The notes: a model not told the origin generated them from the letters alone. Counted from the stretch's first letter, positions 34,734 through 43,891 are shown. The stretch is 64,000 bases of DNA from Halonotius roseus (GCF_006861655.1 NZ_SESI01000001.1:570328-634327); one strand, 5' to 3'. Numbers and translations: made by a program.

Positions 34734-35447
34734 ATGACAGATGCGTGGGTGAGCCTCTTTTCTGGCGGCAAGGACTCCTCGTGGGCACTGTACCAGGCCC
34801 TCGAAGAGGGGTTGAACGTCGAGCGATTGCTGACGGTGCATCCCTCCGAAGACTCGTATATGTACCACGTCCCCGAAACCCAACTCGCCAGCGTTGCCGC
34901 CGAGAGCATCGGGATCGATCTCGTCGAAGTCGACCCCGGCGATCTAGCGGCCGGCGACGCCGACGACTCGGCCGCCCAAGGCGACGCCGAACTCGAACCG
35001 CTGGAAGCGGCCCTGACGGAACTCGCCGACGACATCGACCTCGCGGGTGTCACCGCGGGAGCCATCGAAAGCGAGTTTCAGACCAACCGAATCCAGGAGA
35101 TGTGTGACCGCCTCGGGATCGACCTCTTTGCCCCCCTATGGCAGCGCGATCCCGAGGCACTGGCCGCCGACATGCTGGACGCTGGTTTTGAGATCACCAT
35201 TCTTCAGGTTGCGGCCTACGGCCTAGACGAATCGTGGCTCGGTCGCACGCTCGATGCCGACGCCATCGACGACCTCCGGGAACTGAACGACGAGTACGGC
35301 GTCCACCTCCTCGGCGAGGGCGGCGAGTTCGAGACATTTGTCACTAATGGCCCGCACATGGATCACCGGATCGAACTGGCGTACGACACCGAATGGAACG
35401 GCGACAGCGGCCGCGTGCGGATCACTGACGCGAAGTTGGTCGAGTGA
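34734..35447 (+). CDS. dph6: diphthine-ammonia ligase
   Basis: A 237-residue PP-loop enzyme. SGGKDS is at residues 10-15, then a helix and LLTVHP, and the C-terminal motif YGVHLLGEGGEFETFV is diagnostic of Dph6/ATP-binding domain 4 proteins. It catalyses the last step of diphthamide formation on elongation factor 2. No other diphthamide gene is nearby. It sits between two toxin-antitoxin modules, both pointing away from or past it. Confidence 0.9.
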   Translation: MTDAWVSLFSGGKDSSWALYQALEEGLNVERLLTVHPSEDSYMYHVPETQLASVAAESIGIDLVEVDPGDLAAGDADDSAAQGDAELEPLEAALTELADDIDLAGVTAGAIESEFQTNRIQEMCDRLGIDLFAPLWQRDPEALAADMLDAGFEITILQVAAYGLDESWLGRTLDADAIDDLRELNDEYGVHLLGEGGEFETFVTNGPHMDHRIELAYDTEWNGDSGRVRITDAKLVE

Positions 35448-35476
35448 CCGAATCAGGAAAAATCAGTCCAGCGAAC

Positions 35477-35502
35477 GTTTTTATGTGATACCAGTGTATC
35501 AC
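35477..35502 (+). promoter_or_regulatory. promoter with palindromic operator before the RelBE-type module
   Basis: GTTTTTATG at 35477-35485 is a TATA-like box. Immediately after it, GTGATAC at 35485-35491 and GTATCAC at 35496-35502 form a perfect 7-bp inverted repeat with a four-base centre, five bases before the ATG at 35508. A ribbon-helix-helix antitoxin dimer is the likely ligand, giving autorepression at the transcription start. Confidence 0.7.
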
Positions 35503-35507
35503 AGCAC

Positions 35508-35783
35508 ATGAGCACCGAGCGCGAGCAGGGCGACGACCGAATGGCGAAGATCAACGTTCGGGTGCCGGAATCGTTACTCGATCAGATCGACTCGGCATGG
35601 AAACAGCGCGGCTACGCCAGCAAATCCGAGGCGATCCGCGACGCGCTCCGTGAGTGGGTAGACGACCCGGCAGCACTCTCCGAGGAGACACTGGCCGCAC
35701 TCGAAACGAGCCGCGAGCAGATCGATAACGACGAAACAGTGTCGGCCGCGGAGGCACGCAAGCGATTAGGACTCGATGACTGA
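35508..35783 (+). CDS. ribbon-helix-helix antitoxin (CopG/RelB type)
   Basis: A 91-residue protein. INVRVPESLLDQIDSAWKQRG followed by KSEAIRDALREWV is a classic ribbon-helix-helix DNA-binding domain, and the acidic C-terminus (EARKRLGLDD) would bind the toxin. ATG at 35508 is favoured by the operator-promoter just upstream; MAKINV at 35541 is an alternative. The stop overlaps the toxin start by eight bases. Confidence 0.85.
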   Translation: MSTEREQGDDRMAKINVRVPESLLDQIDSAWKQRGYASKSEAIRDALREWVDDPAALSEETLAALETSREQIDNDETVSAAEARKRLGLDD

Positions 35784-36039
35784 GGTCAGCTACACCGAGA
35801 AGGCCATCGGCCAGTTGGACGCTCTCGAAACCCAGACGGCGGATCGAATACTGTCGAAGGTCGACGATGCAGCCGAGTGGCCGGATCATCACCTGAAATC
35901 ACTTCGTGGGTTTCCATACTACAAACTCCGTATCGGCGACTATCGTGCCATCATCTCGTGGGATCCCAACGGCGATACCCTGCGTGTCGAAGCCGTCGGC
36001 CACCGACGAAACGTCTACGACCGACATCTACCGCCCTGA
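35776..36039 (+). CDS. RelE/ParE-type toxin
   Basis: An 87-residue protein with the RelE-superfamily pattern: YTEKAIGQLDAL at the start, LRGFPYYKLRIGDYRAIISWD in the middle strand pair, and the terminal VGHRRNVYDR with basic residues used for mRNA binding in RelE. It overlaps its antitoxin gene by eight bases, indicating coupled translation. Confidence 0.87.
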   Translation: MTEVSYTEKAIGQLDALETQTADRILSKVDDAAEWPDHHLKSLRGFPYYKLRIGDYRAIISWDPNGDTLRVEAVGHRRNVYDRHLPP

Positions 36040-36083
36040 GTCTGCGAGATGCGTTTTTGTTCCTGCGAGCCATGGAACTGTGT

Positions 36084-36377
36084 ATGACCGATTCCACGCG
36101 CCGTGAACAACTGGCCGACCGTCTCGGCGAGGGGCCAGCAACCGCCAGCGAGCTCGCCACCGAACTCGATACGCCGGTCTCGACAATCTACACCGACATC
36201 CAACACGTCGCCCGATCGACGCGGTACGCCGAGGAGCGGGAGTTTCTCGTCGCACCACCAGAGTGTGCAAACTGCGGGTTCAGCGGCTACGACGATCCGA
36301 TCAACTACCCCTCGCGCTGTCCGGAGTGTCGCAGCGAGGATATCGAGGAAGCGGTGTTCAAAATCGACGCAGAATAA
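36084..36377 (+). CDS. small regulator: winged helix fused to zinc ribbon
   Basis: A 97-residue protein. Residues 1-55 form a helix-turn-helix (RREQLADRLGEGPATASELA, then VSTIYTDIQHVARS). Residues 60-90 form a zinc ribbon with CANCGF and CPECRS. This matches a known archaeal group of HTH-zinc-ribbon predicted transcription factors. ATG at 36084 is preferred, with 36072 as an alternative. It follows the toxin gene by 45 bases and may be a separate unit. Confidence 0.8.
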   Translation: MTDSTRREQLADRLGEGPATASELATELDTPVSTIYTDIQHVARSTRYAEEREFLVAPPECANCGFSGYDDPINYPSRCPECRSEDIEEAVFKIDAE

Positions 36378-36407
36378 CGAAACGCGATCGGTGCGAGCCG
36401 TTGCTGC

Positions 36408-37100
36408 TTAGGCTGTTGCTTCGATCCCGAGTTCAGCCAGGAGCGTCTCGGCGGCCGCACCGGACGAACCCGGCCCCCGAGCCGTGATCAGGTCGCCGTC
36501 GACGGTGACGCTAGTATCTTCGTCGAGTTCAGCGTCCCAGTTCGCGCCGGCAGCGATAACCTCGTCTTCGACCCAGTAGGGGAGTTTCCGGCCGTCGTCC
36601 ATCAGATCGTGGTCGTCGACGATCCCCTCCTCCCACTCGTTGGGGAAGCCGGTTACATCGCGGCCAGCGACGAGATACTCGCCGTCGTCGGTACGGGTGA
36701 AGCCGAGCAGCCCGACAGCGTGACAGACGACGAGTGCGGTGCCATCGTCGCCGGCGACGGCGTCAGCCAAGAGGTCGCGGGCGTGGCGATCCGTGTTGAT
36801 ATCCCACATCGTGCCGTGGCCGCCAGGGAAGACGACGGCGTCGTAGTCGGCGGCGTCGACAGTCGTGATCGACACCGGGTTCTGGAGGCGGTCGTCGCTT
36901 CCGTCACATTCCAGCACCCGTTCGGCGAGTTCCTCGCCGACCTCGGCGGGATCGACCGATCGCTCATCGACGACCGGCGGCTCGCCGGTCGGGGTCGCAA
37001 CGTCGACCTCGACACCGGCCTCGTCAAGCCGGAGCAGCGGTTCGATACATTCCTCGCCCCAGTAGCCGTGTTCGCTGACGACAAATAGTGCGTTTGGCAT
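36408..37100 (-). CDS. DJ-1/PfpI family protein (Hsp31-like)
   Basis: A 230-residue alpha/beta protein. It starts MPNALFVVSEHGYWGEECIEP, has YDAVVFPGGHGTMWDI, and the nucleophile elbow VVCHAVGLLG with the reactive cysteine, features of the class that includes Hsp31 chaperone/glyoxalase III. It may detoxify methylglyoxal or deglycate macromolecules. ATG at 37100 is the conserved start. Confidence 0.85.
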   Translation of the reverse strand: MPNALFVVSEHGYWGEECIEPLLRLDEAGVEVDVATPTGEPPVVDERSVDPAEVGEELAERVLECDGSDDRLQNPVSITTVDAADYDAVVFPGGHGTMWDINTDRHARDLLADAVAGDDGTALVVCHAVGLLGFTRTDDGEYLVAGRDVTGFPNEWEEGIVDDHDLMDDGRKLPYWVEDEVIAAGANWDAELDEDTSVTVDGDLITARGPGSSGAAAETLLAELGIEATA

Positions 37101-37203
37101 CGCTTTAGGTATGGGCTCCGGACTGAAAAGCGGCGTCTCAGAATGACTGACAGCTTCCGGGGCGATCACAGCAGCGCGGAGCTACAGCTACCGAGCAGTC
37201 GGC

Positions 37204-38523
37204 TTAGGCGTTCGGCACCGCGGCGTCGAGTTCCTCGCGTGCCTTATCGAGTTCGGTCTGCACGACAAACGTCTCGTCGCTACCGTGATCGACAACAGCC
37301 TCAAGGGCGCGTTTCGTCCCGATCTGCCGAAGTGCCCACGCGGCTTGGGCGCGGACGTTCGCGTCATCATCGGCTTTCAGCGTCTCCGACAGCGGCTTGA
37401 TCGCGCGGGTGTCGCCGATGAGCCCGAGCGCGCGGGCGGCCTGCGGGCGAACCACGTCGTTGTCCATCAGCAGCTTGTCGGCCAGCGGCTGGACGGCGCG
37501 CTCATCGCCGAGCTCGCCGAGCGCGCGGAAGGTGACCTTCTGCAGCGGCGCGTCGCTGTCGGCATCGACGTACTCGATCAGCGTCTCGACAGCCTCGGTC
37601 GCACCCATCTTGCCGAGAATCCGAATCGCGGGTTTGTCGCGTTTCTCCGCGCGGGCGAGCATCGTCTCGACGGCCTCGTCGGTCGCGGCAACCGGGCCCA
37701 TCCGTTCGAGCGAGTCAAGACAGTGTTCCTCCATGAAATCCGAATCGAGGCTGTCGAGGGCCATGAGAACCATGTCGGTGTTACCGCGCTTCTCGTGTTC
37801 CTTGAGGGCGGCCCACTCCATCGGGTAATCCTTGGTGTGACCGAGCACGTCGTAGTAGCCCTCCGACTGCAGTGTCTCTCGTACCGAGAGGTCAGCCCAC
37901 TCTTGGGCGGCCTCAAGATCGCTTTCGAGCGTGTCGGTCGCGTCGACCAGCGCGGCGATCGTCTCATCGTCGGCGTCAGGATCGAGATCGGCTCCCGACA
38001 CGGCATCGGCCAGCGCGTCAAGGGTGTCGCCGGTGTCAGCGATGGTTTCAGGCTTGCCTGCGTCGGTGTCGACCTGCTCGCTGACAGCGTCGACGAACGC
38101 GCCGACGGCGTCGACAACTTCGCCCTCGCCCTGTTCGGTCCAATCGCCGTCGTCGATGGCGGCTGTCGCCGACTCGATAGCGTCGGTCACGTCGGTGGCG
38201 TAGGGGCCGCGCGCCGCTTCGAGGTCGTCGCGGAGCTCGGCAAGCTGGGAGCGAGCCGCCTCGTGGGGGTCTTCGGGCTCCTCCTCGTCGTCCTCGTCAG
38301 CCTCCGGCACCGGCGGAATGGCGTCGTCGATGGCGTCCAGCGTCGCTTCCACGTCGTCGAGCTCGGCCTCCGTCGCTGCGTCATCGAGCGTCTCGGCGGC
38401 GGCATCGAGCCGCTCCTCGATATCCTCGGTCGTTGCCAACTCGGTCGACGCCTCATCGGTCGCGTCGTCAGCGTCGGTTGACGCGGTGTCGGCCTCGTCG
38501 GTCGCGTCGTCGCCGTTGCTCAT
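37204..38523 (-). CDS. HEAT-repeat protein with acidic N-terminal region
   Basis: A 439-residue protein. The first 200 residues are a very acidic helical region with repeated DDATDEA-like segments. The C-terminal half has about five HEAT/PBS-lyase-like repeats (DAPLQKVTFRALGELGDERA, VVRPQAARALGLIGDTRA, NVRAQAAWALRQIGTKRA). Such proteins are scaffolds; no catalytic site is visible. It is transcribed alone. Confidence 0.85.
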   Translation of the reverse strand: MSNGDDATDEADTASTDADDATDEASTELATTEDIEERLDAAAETLDDAATEAELDDVEATLDAIDDAIPPVPEADEDDEEEPEDPHEAARSQLAELRDDLEAARGPYATDVTDAIESATAAIDDGDWTEQGEGEVVDAVGAFVDAVSEQVDTDAGKPETIADTGDTLDALADAVSGADLDPDADDETIAALVDATDTLESDLEAAQEWADLSVRETLQSEGYYDVLGHTKDYPMEWAALKEHEKRGNTDMVLMALDSLDSDFMEEHCLDSLERMGPVAATDEAVETMLARAEKRDKPAIRILGKMGATEAVETLIEYVDADSDAPLQKVTFRALGELGDERAVQPLADKLLMDNDVVRPQAARALGLIGDTRAIKPLSETLKADDDANVRAQAAWALRQIGTKRALEAVVDHGSDETFVVQTELDKAREELDAAVPNA

Positions 38524-38579
38524 ATGTCACACACTGCGGGCGATAGTCAAAAGAGCGTTTCCATTGTGCGGTGTCGCCG

Positions 38580-39422
38580 CTATCGCTCGCGGACGACAAC
38601 AAACTCCGCGAGATCGCGGAGATATGCCGCAGCATCGGTCTCCGGGAGGTCGACAGCATCGAGAGCTTCCAGGGCGCGGTCGGACTGATCGCGTGCGCGC
38701 TGATCGCCTTCCGCGGCCGTCAGCTCCGTGATCTGGATCAGCGACGGGCGATCCATCGTCTCGTCTTGACCGGCTGGCTTCCCGAGATCGGCCGTGCTTG
38801 CGGTCGCATCCAACACGTCGTCGCGGATCTGGAAGGCAACCCCAACTCGTTCAGCGTACTCACCGAAGGCCTCGACCGTTTCCGGGTCGGCACCGCCGGC
38901 GACCGCGCCGAGTTCGGCCGAGGCCCGAAACAGCGCGCCCGTCTTTCGGCGGGCGAGTGTCATGTATTCGGCCTCGGTCGTTGGCCGCGCCGCGAGCTCG
39001 GTCGCCTCGCCTTCCCCGAGTTCGACCATCGCATCGGCGACGATCTCCATGGCGCGCTCGTTGCCGGCAAACAGCGCGAACGCCTCCCCGAGCAGCCCGT
39101 CGCTGGCGATGATCGCCGGCCCGAAACCGAACTCGGCCCACGCACTCGGCGTTCCCCGGCGGGTATCCGAGCGATCGATGATGTCGTCGATGACCAACGA
39201 GGCGTTGTGGACGAGCTCAATCCCGGCCGCGAAATCGATCGCCTGCTTGCGGTCGCCGCCGACAGCCTCACAGGAGAGGATCGTCACCGCCGGCCGTACC
39301 CGCTTGCCGCCGGCAAGCACGACGTGACCGAGTTGGTCGGACAGGGCGTCGGGGTCGGCGGCATCGATGACCGCCTCCAGCCGGTCGTTGACCAGCCCGA
39401 CCCGACGCTCCAGATACTCCAT
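38580..39422 (-). CDS. polyprenyl diphosphate synthase
   Basis: A 280-residue trans-prenyltransferase. The first aspartate-rich motif is DDIIDRSDTRRG from residue 79 and the second is FQIRDDVLD near residue 220, with GGKRVRPA near residue 40. It elongates isopentenyl units for archaeal lipids or quinones. It is shorter than GGPP synthases of about 330-350 residues, so product length cannot be read directly. ATG at 39422 begins the conserved helix; the long upstream frame is spurious. Confidence 0.9.
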   Translation of the reverse strand: MEYLERRVGLVNDRLEAVIDAADPDALSDQLGHVVLAGGKRVRPAVTILSCEAVGGDRKQAIDFAAGIELVHNASLVIDDIIDRSDTRRGTPSAWAEFGFGPAIIASDGLLGEAFALFAGNERAMEIVADAMVELGEGEATELAARPTTEAEYMTLARRKTGALFRASAELGAVAGGADPETVEAFGEYAERVGVAFQIRDDVLDATASTADLGKPAGQDETMDRPSLIQITELTAAEGDQRARDQSDRALEALDAVDLPETDAAAYLRDLAEFVVVRER

Positions 39423-39477
39423 AGGTTCGGTAGTCGACCTGCGGCAAAGTAGGTGACGGAAGGATACCGGATCGGTT

Positions 39478-40728
39478 CTACGACTGCGGGTCGCTGTCGT
39501 CAGCGGCCGAGGTGTCGTCGGCAGCATCGCCAGACTGCTCGTCGCCCGGCTGACCGTCGCCACCGCTTGCCTGATCATCGCCACCTGACTGATCGTCATT
39601 ACCGGTGGCATCGACACCCGGCAGCGTGATCAGGTTCTCCCGGCCGATCCGGAGCTTCGAGACGCGATCCTCGGCGGCCATCGACGACAGCAGCTGTGAG
39701 ACCTTTGCATCCGACCAGTTTGTCTTCTCGACGATGGCGGCCTGCCGCATCCGCCCGCCGTTGCGCTCAAGCAGGCGTTCGACCCGCTCGTCGTCGGCCA
39801 ACAACGAGAGATCCTCCTCGGGTGAGTCGGGCTCAGCCGGTTCCTCGGTCGGCGCGGTCGGCGCGGCCGTCGCGGAGTCGTCGTCACCGTCACCTGGGAG
39901 AACGCGCTCGCGGACGGCGATACTGTCGTTGCGGCGCAACAGAACGGCGACACCGATGATCATCGCGGCGAGGATCACCGCGACCCCAACAAACCGCAGC
40001 GCGCCGGCCCCGAACACCGACTCCTCGAAGGAGATCCGGATGTGGTCGTTGGCGCTGAAGGTTCGCGGCCCCTCGATCTCGACGGTGTTGTCGGCGAACG
40101 GAACGTTCGCGCTCGTGATCGCGTAGCCGCGGGGCGTGGTGATACGCAGTACCTGGTCGTCCTCAAGCGTCGACAGCCACGTGCCGCCGGGGGTGCTCAG
40201 TGCGTCGTTGAACACGAGCTGTTCGTCGCCCGCGTCGGCGAGGAAGTTCGTCCACGTGAACGACAGCTCAAGGCGGCCGGTCGTCCCGCGGCGAACCGCG
40301 TCGTAGCTCGGGTTCTCGACGGCCATCTCCCGGTCGGTGGCCTCGCTGGCGCGGGCGGCGAGATTCTCATACAGCGCGGCGGTCGGCCCGAAATCAGCCT
40401 CGCCGTTCTGGTAGGCGGCCGCGAGCTCGTCGAAGGCCGTCTGCTGGTCGTCGGTTTGGAGATCATAGACGACCGTCACCGTCCAGTCAGCACTCCGATC
40501 CGGCTGGAGGGCCACCTCGAATGTCGTTGTCGGCTCGGCAACGCCCGCGGCCGCCAACGCGGAGCCGTCCGGGGGCGTCGTCTGAGCGATCGGCTGGGCC
40601 GCGGTGCTGTCGGCCGCCGCGTCGATCGATGCCGGCGACGCGGTGTCGGGCGAAACAGCGGCCACGGCGGTTGGAGGGGCGACGGCGAGGCAAACGAGGA
40701 AGACCACCCCGAGGGCAACAAACCGCAT
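39478..40728 (-). CDS. membrane protein with extracellular domain and cytoplasmic winged helix
   Basis: A 416-residue protein. A signal peptide (1-25) leads to an extracytoplasmic beta-rich domain to about residue 235, then one transmembrane helix (RFVGVAVILAAMIIGVAVLL). After an acidic linker comes a winged helix (VERLLERNGGRMRQAAIVEK through SQLLSSMAAEDRVSKLR), and it ends in a Gly/Asp/Gln-rich tail. This fits the haloarchaeal DUF7343/DUF7345-like membrane regulators, which may convey envelope signals to DNA. It is divergent from the secreted protein gene at 40851, a plausible target. Confidence 0.75.
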   Translation of the reverse strand: MRFVALGVVFLVCLAVAPPTAVAAVSPDTASPASIDAAADSTAAQPIAQTTPPDGSALAAAGVAEPTTTFEVALQPDRSADWTVTVVYDLQTDDQQTAFDELAAAYQNGEADFGPTAALYENLAARASEATDREMAVENPSYDAVRRGTTGRLELSFTWTNFLADAGDEQLVFNDALSTPGGTWLSTLEDDQVLRITTPRGYAITSANVPFADNTVEIEGPRTFSANDHIRISFEESVFGAGALRFVGVAVILAAMIIGVAVLLRRNDSIAVRERVLPGDGDDDSATAAPTAPTEEPAEPDSPEEDLSLLADDERVERLLERNGGRMRQAAIVEKTNWSDAKVSQLLSSMAAEDRVSKLRIGRENLITLPGVDATGNDDQSGGDDQASGGDGQPGDEQSGDAADDTSAADDSDPQS

Positions 40729-40850
40729 TACCGGAGCCTCACAGTCGCCGCGGAAAACGCTTTCTATCACACCGACGCCGTGACAGGAGCCCGCCGCAAC
40801 CGCATCGCCTGTAGATGGATTTTTGTCGATCCGGTAAAGAGATCCGACGA

Positions 40851-42194
40851 ATGAGAGCCCTCCCGCTGTTGTTCGCCGTGCTGTTGGTGACGGCGACGAT
40901 CGGTGCTGCCGTAGTGGTACCCGCCGACAGCGACGCAGCCAATCCAGTGGCCGTCGATAGCGACGCCGCCGCCCCCGCTGCTGGTGCGCCCGCGCCGACA
41001 TCGCTGCAGGCCACGACTAGCTCGCTGCAAACCACAACCAGTCCGCTACAGGTCACGACCGCCGGCGACCGCACGACCGAGACGGCCAACGCAACCCCGC
41101 GGAACGTGTTGCCGCTCCGAGGGGGGACGATCGATCGAAGCAGCCTCCAGCGACACCACGTCGACATCGGCCCGGCTGCCGGCTTTGAGACCGCCGCCGC
41201 GACCGATCGACTTGCCACCGGGGCGATCGAGCGCAACCTCTCAGCCGACACGGTTGACAACGACCGCCTCGCCGCCAACGTCGACGCGATAGCAGCGACC
41301 GCCGATCGGCTTCGCCAGCGGGAGGCCGCCGCTGTCGAGTCCTTCGCCGCCGGCAACCGCGAGCCGAAAGCCCTCCTGAAAGAGTTGGTGTTGATCGGCC
41401 AGACCGCCGATCGGCTGCGAGACCGGGTCGACGTGATCGACGCCCGGATCGAAGCGACCAGCGACGACGGCCAACGCGAGCTGTCGGATCGCCTCACCGC
41501 CATCGACTACGAACTCCGGATGCTCGATGGCCCGGTACGAGCCTACGCTGCCGCCGTGTTTAGCGGCGAGCGGCCGGCCGGCCGAGTGTCGATTCAGGCC
41601 GGTGGCGGGAACTTCGAACTCACAGCGATCAGCGATGGGGCGTACCTCCGAGAGGCCTACCGGTTCGACAACCGCGCGAGCGGCGGCCAGATCACCGCGG
41701 CGACCGCTGAGGATATCGTCTCCGAGCAGTATCCGTGGTTCTGGGAGCGACGCAGCGGCGGCACCTGGAGTATCGGCGGCCCGGGCTCGCTGTCGCTCGT
41801 CTCGATCGATATCGATGACGGCTCGTTGCGGACGTTTATCGACGGCACGACCGAGCAACGCTTCGTCGAACACCAACAGATCACGTTGGACGAGGTCGTT
41901 CCGATATCACGAACGACGAAACGACAGGATGGGTTGGCCGTGACCGTCGACCGCACCTACGTCGGCGGCCCGCTGGATGTGCGCGTCGTCGACGCCGACA
42001 CCGGTCAACCGGTCGCCGCCGATGTGTCGATCGGGCAAAACGGCCAGGAAAGCGTCTTCGTCGGATCGACAAGCGATAGCGGCAGCGTGTGGACGCTGAC
42101 GCCGCAGGGGACGTTCACGCTCACGATCCTGGCAGAGGATGACTCGGCGGCGTTCGTCGAACTTACCCCACAGGACGCCGATAGCGTGCTGTAG
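40851..42194 (+). CDS. secreted/envelope protein with coiled-coil region
   Basis: A 447-residue protein. An N-terminal signal (ALPLLFAVLLVTATIGAAVVV) is followed by an Ala/Thr-rich spacer, an alpha-helical region to about residue 230 (TVDNDRLAANVDAIAATADR), and a beta-rich C-terminal part with strand pairs ending in GTFTLTILAEDD. No catalytic motif is seen. It resembles uncharacterised haloarchaeal envelope proteins (possibly DUF7096). It lies divergent from the membrane regulator and upstream of a pilin-like gene. Confidence 0.7.
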   Translation: MRALPLLFAVLLVTATIGAAVVVPADSDAANPVAVDSDAAAPAAGAPAPTSLQATTSSLQTTTSPLQVTTAGDRTTETANATPRNVLPLRGGTIDRSSLQRHHVDIGPAAGFETAAATDRLATGAIERNLSADTVDNDRLAANVDAIAATADRLRQREAAAVESFAAGNREPKALLKELVLIGQTADRLRDRVDVIDARIEATSDDGQRELSDRLTAIDYELRMLDGPVRAYAAAVFSGERPAGRVSIQAGGGNFELTAISDGAYLREAYRFDNRASGGQITAATAEDIVSEQYPWFWERRSGGTWSIGGPGSLSLVSIDIDDGSLRTFIDGTTEQRFVEHQQITLDEVVPISRTTKRQDGLAVTVDRTYVGGPLDVRVVDADTGQPVAADVSIGQNGQESVFVGSTSDSGSVWTLTPQGTFTLTILAEDDSAAFVELTPQDADSVL

Positions 42195-42241
42195 TCGGCA
42201 GCAACGAGGGTTTTTATCAGAAGCCACAGCCAGCGACCCCC

Positions 42242-42775
42242 ATGGGTGGCGGCAGCCGCGCGTGTGGTGACAGGCGTGACGCAAGGGGTGATGATAGCCG
42301 CGGAGGAAGGGGTGACGACAGCCGCGGCGCGAGTGCCGTTGTCGCCGTTGTCGTGCTCTGTGGATTGACAGTCATCCTCGCAACGGTGGTCGCTGGAGGG
42401 CTGACGGGGCTGCAGGAGCGCGCCGAGCCGACGCCGACGGCCGCGATGCGTCTCGCGGTCGACGGGGAGACGCTGACGCTGACCCACACCCACGGCGACC
42501 CGCTCGACATGCGAGCCCTCCGGATGATCGTTAGCGTCGACGACGAGCCGCTCCGACACCAGCCACCGGTACCGTTCTTCTCGGCGTCCGGCTTCGATCC
42601 GGGGCCGACCGGGCCGTTCAACACTGCCAGCGATCCGGAATGGACGGTCGGCGAGTCGGCTAGCCTGACGCTCGCCGGGACGAACTCGCCGACGATCGAG
42701 CCGGGATCGACGGTGACCGTCGAGCTGTATCAGGACGACACCCGGATCGTGACGACCGAGACAACAGCGCGATAG
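42242..42775 (+). CDS. archaeal type IV pilin-like protein
   Basis: A 177-residue protein. ASAVVAVVVLCGLTVILATV after a charged leader is the class III signal of archaeal pilins, which prepilin peptidase PibD would cut before the hydrophobic helix. The beta-rich body is that of the DUF1628-type pilin N-domain family. The leader is unusually long and contains repeated GDDSRG units. TTTTTATC lies about 28 bases before ATG 42242. Confidence 0.75.
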   Translation: MGGGSRACGDRRDARGDDSRGGRGDDSRGASAVVAVVVLCGLTVILATVVAGGLTGLQERAEPTPTAAMRLAVDGETLTLTHTHGDPLDMRALRMIVSVDDEPLRHQPPVPFFSASGFDPGPTGPFNTASDPEWTVGESASLTLAGTNSPTIEPGSTVTVELYQDDTRIVTTETTAR

Positions 42776-42799
42776 ACAGAAGTGGGCGATCCCACCAGC

Positions 42800-43891
42800 T
42801 CAGGCGTCCGCAAAACCGTCCTCGAAGACGAAGGTGCCGTTTCGCTGGACGACCTCGCCATCGAATTCGAGTCGGGCGTTCTCGCTCATATCGACGATCA
42901 TGTCGACGTGTTCGGCCGACTCGTTGGTTGCGTTGTCGTCGCCAACGGTCTCGGGGTAGGCCGCCCCGACGGCGAGATGTACCGTCTCGCCCATCTTCTC
43001 GTCGAACAGCATGTTGTAGGTGAACTGATCGATCGCGCGGTTCATCCCGATGCCGAGCTCGCCGAGTCGGTTCGCGCCGTCGTCGGTGTCGAGGATCTCG
43101 GTCAGCAGTTCCTCGTTGCGGCCCGCGCTGTGGGCGACGACCTCGCCGGCCTCGAAGGTGAGTCGTACGTCGCGGATCTCTCTGCCCTGCCGGTAGAGCG
43201 GCATATCGAAGTGAACCTCGCCGTCAACGCTGTCGACGACGGGGGCGGTGAAGACCTCGCCACCGGGAAGGTTCTTCTCGCCGTAATCGTTGAGCGCGTG
43301 GTTGCCCGCGACCGAGAGCGTCAGGTCGGTCTCGTCGCCAGCGACGATCCGAACCTCGTCGGCGTCCTCAAGCCGATCGGCCATCTGGGCCTGAAACTCG
43401 CGTTGGGCATCCCAGTCGAGGCTGACGGCGTCCCAGACGAAATCCTGGTAGGCCTCGGTGCTCATCCCGGCGAGTTGGGCGTGACCGCTGGTCGGATACT
43501 GCGTGAGACACCAGCGTTTCGAGAGCCGTTCCTCCTGGACGGGCTTGTAGGCGCGTTTGAACGCCGCGTTGTTTGCGGGTGGCACATCGCTGGTCTCGGT
43601 GACGTTCGCGCCGCCGCGGGCGATGATGAAAGCGTCCGTTTCCTCGTAGAAGGCGAGTTGGTGGTCGGGCGTCTCGTACTCCTCGCCGGCCGCCCGGAGG
43701 TACGCCCGGGAGGCGCGATCGGAGTGGGTGAGCCAAACCGGGATCGCGCCGATGTCGCCACACTGCTCGTAGAGGGCGACGGCGAGATCCTCGGCCTCGG
43801 GTGGGAGTTGGATGACGACACGGTCGCCGGCCGCCAGATCGACCGCGTGGTCGACGATGGTGGCGGCGTGCTCGCGGATGCGTGGATCCAT
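42800..43891 (-). CDS. M29 family metallo-aminopeptidase
   Basis: A 363-residue enzyme. Typical M29 motifs are GNHALNDYGEKNLPGGEVFTAP, GEVHFDMPLY and MNRAIDQFTYNMLFDEKMGETVHLAVG, which provide the metal-binding Glu, His and Asp residues, plus AEHVDMIVDM near the end. It releases N-terminal residues from peptides in the cytoplasm. ATG at 43891 begins MDPRIREHA, the family start; the longer frame upstream enters the A+T-rich island. Confidence 0.92.
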   Translation of the reverse strand: MDPRIREHAATIVDHAVDLAAGDRVVIQLPPEAEDLAVALYEQCGDIGAIPVWLTHSDRASRAYLRAAGEEYETPDHQLAFYEETDAFIIARGGANVTETSDVPPANNAAFKRAYKPVQEERLSKRWCLTQYPTSGHAQLAGMSTEAYQDFVWDAVSLDWDAQREFQAQMADRLEDADEVRIVAGDETDLTLSVAGNHALNDYGEKNLPGGEVFTAPVVDSVDGEVHFDMPLYRQGREIRDVRLTFEAGEVVAHSAGRNEELLTEILDTDDGANRLGELGIGMNRAIDQFTYNMLFDEKMGETVHLAVGAAYPETVGDDNATNESAEHVDMIVDMSENARLEFDGEVVQRNGTFVFEDGFADA

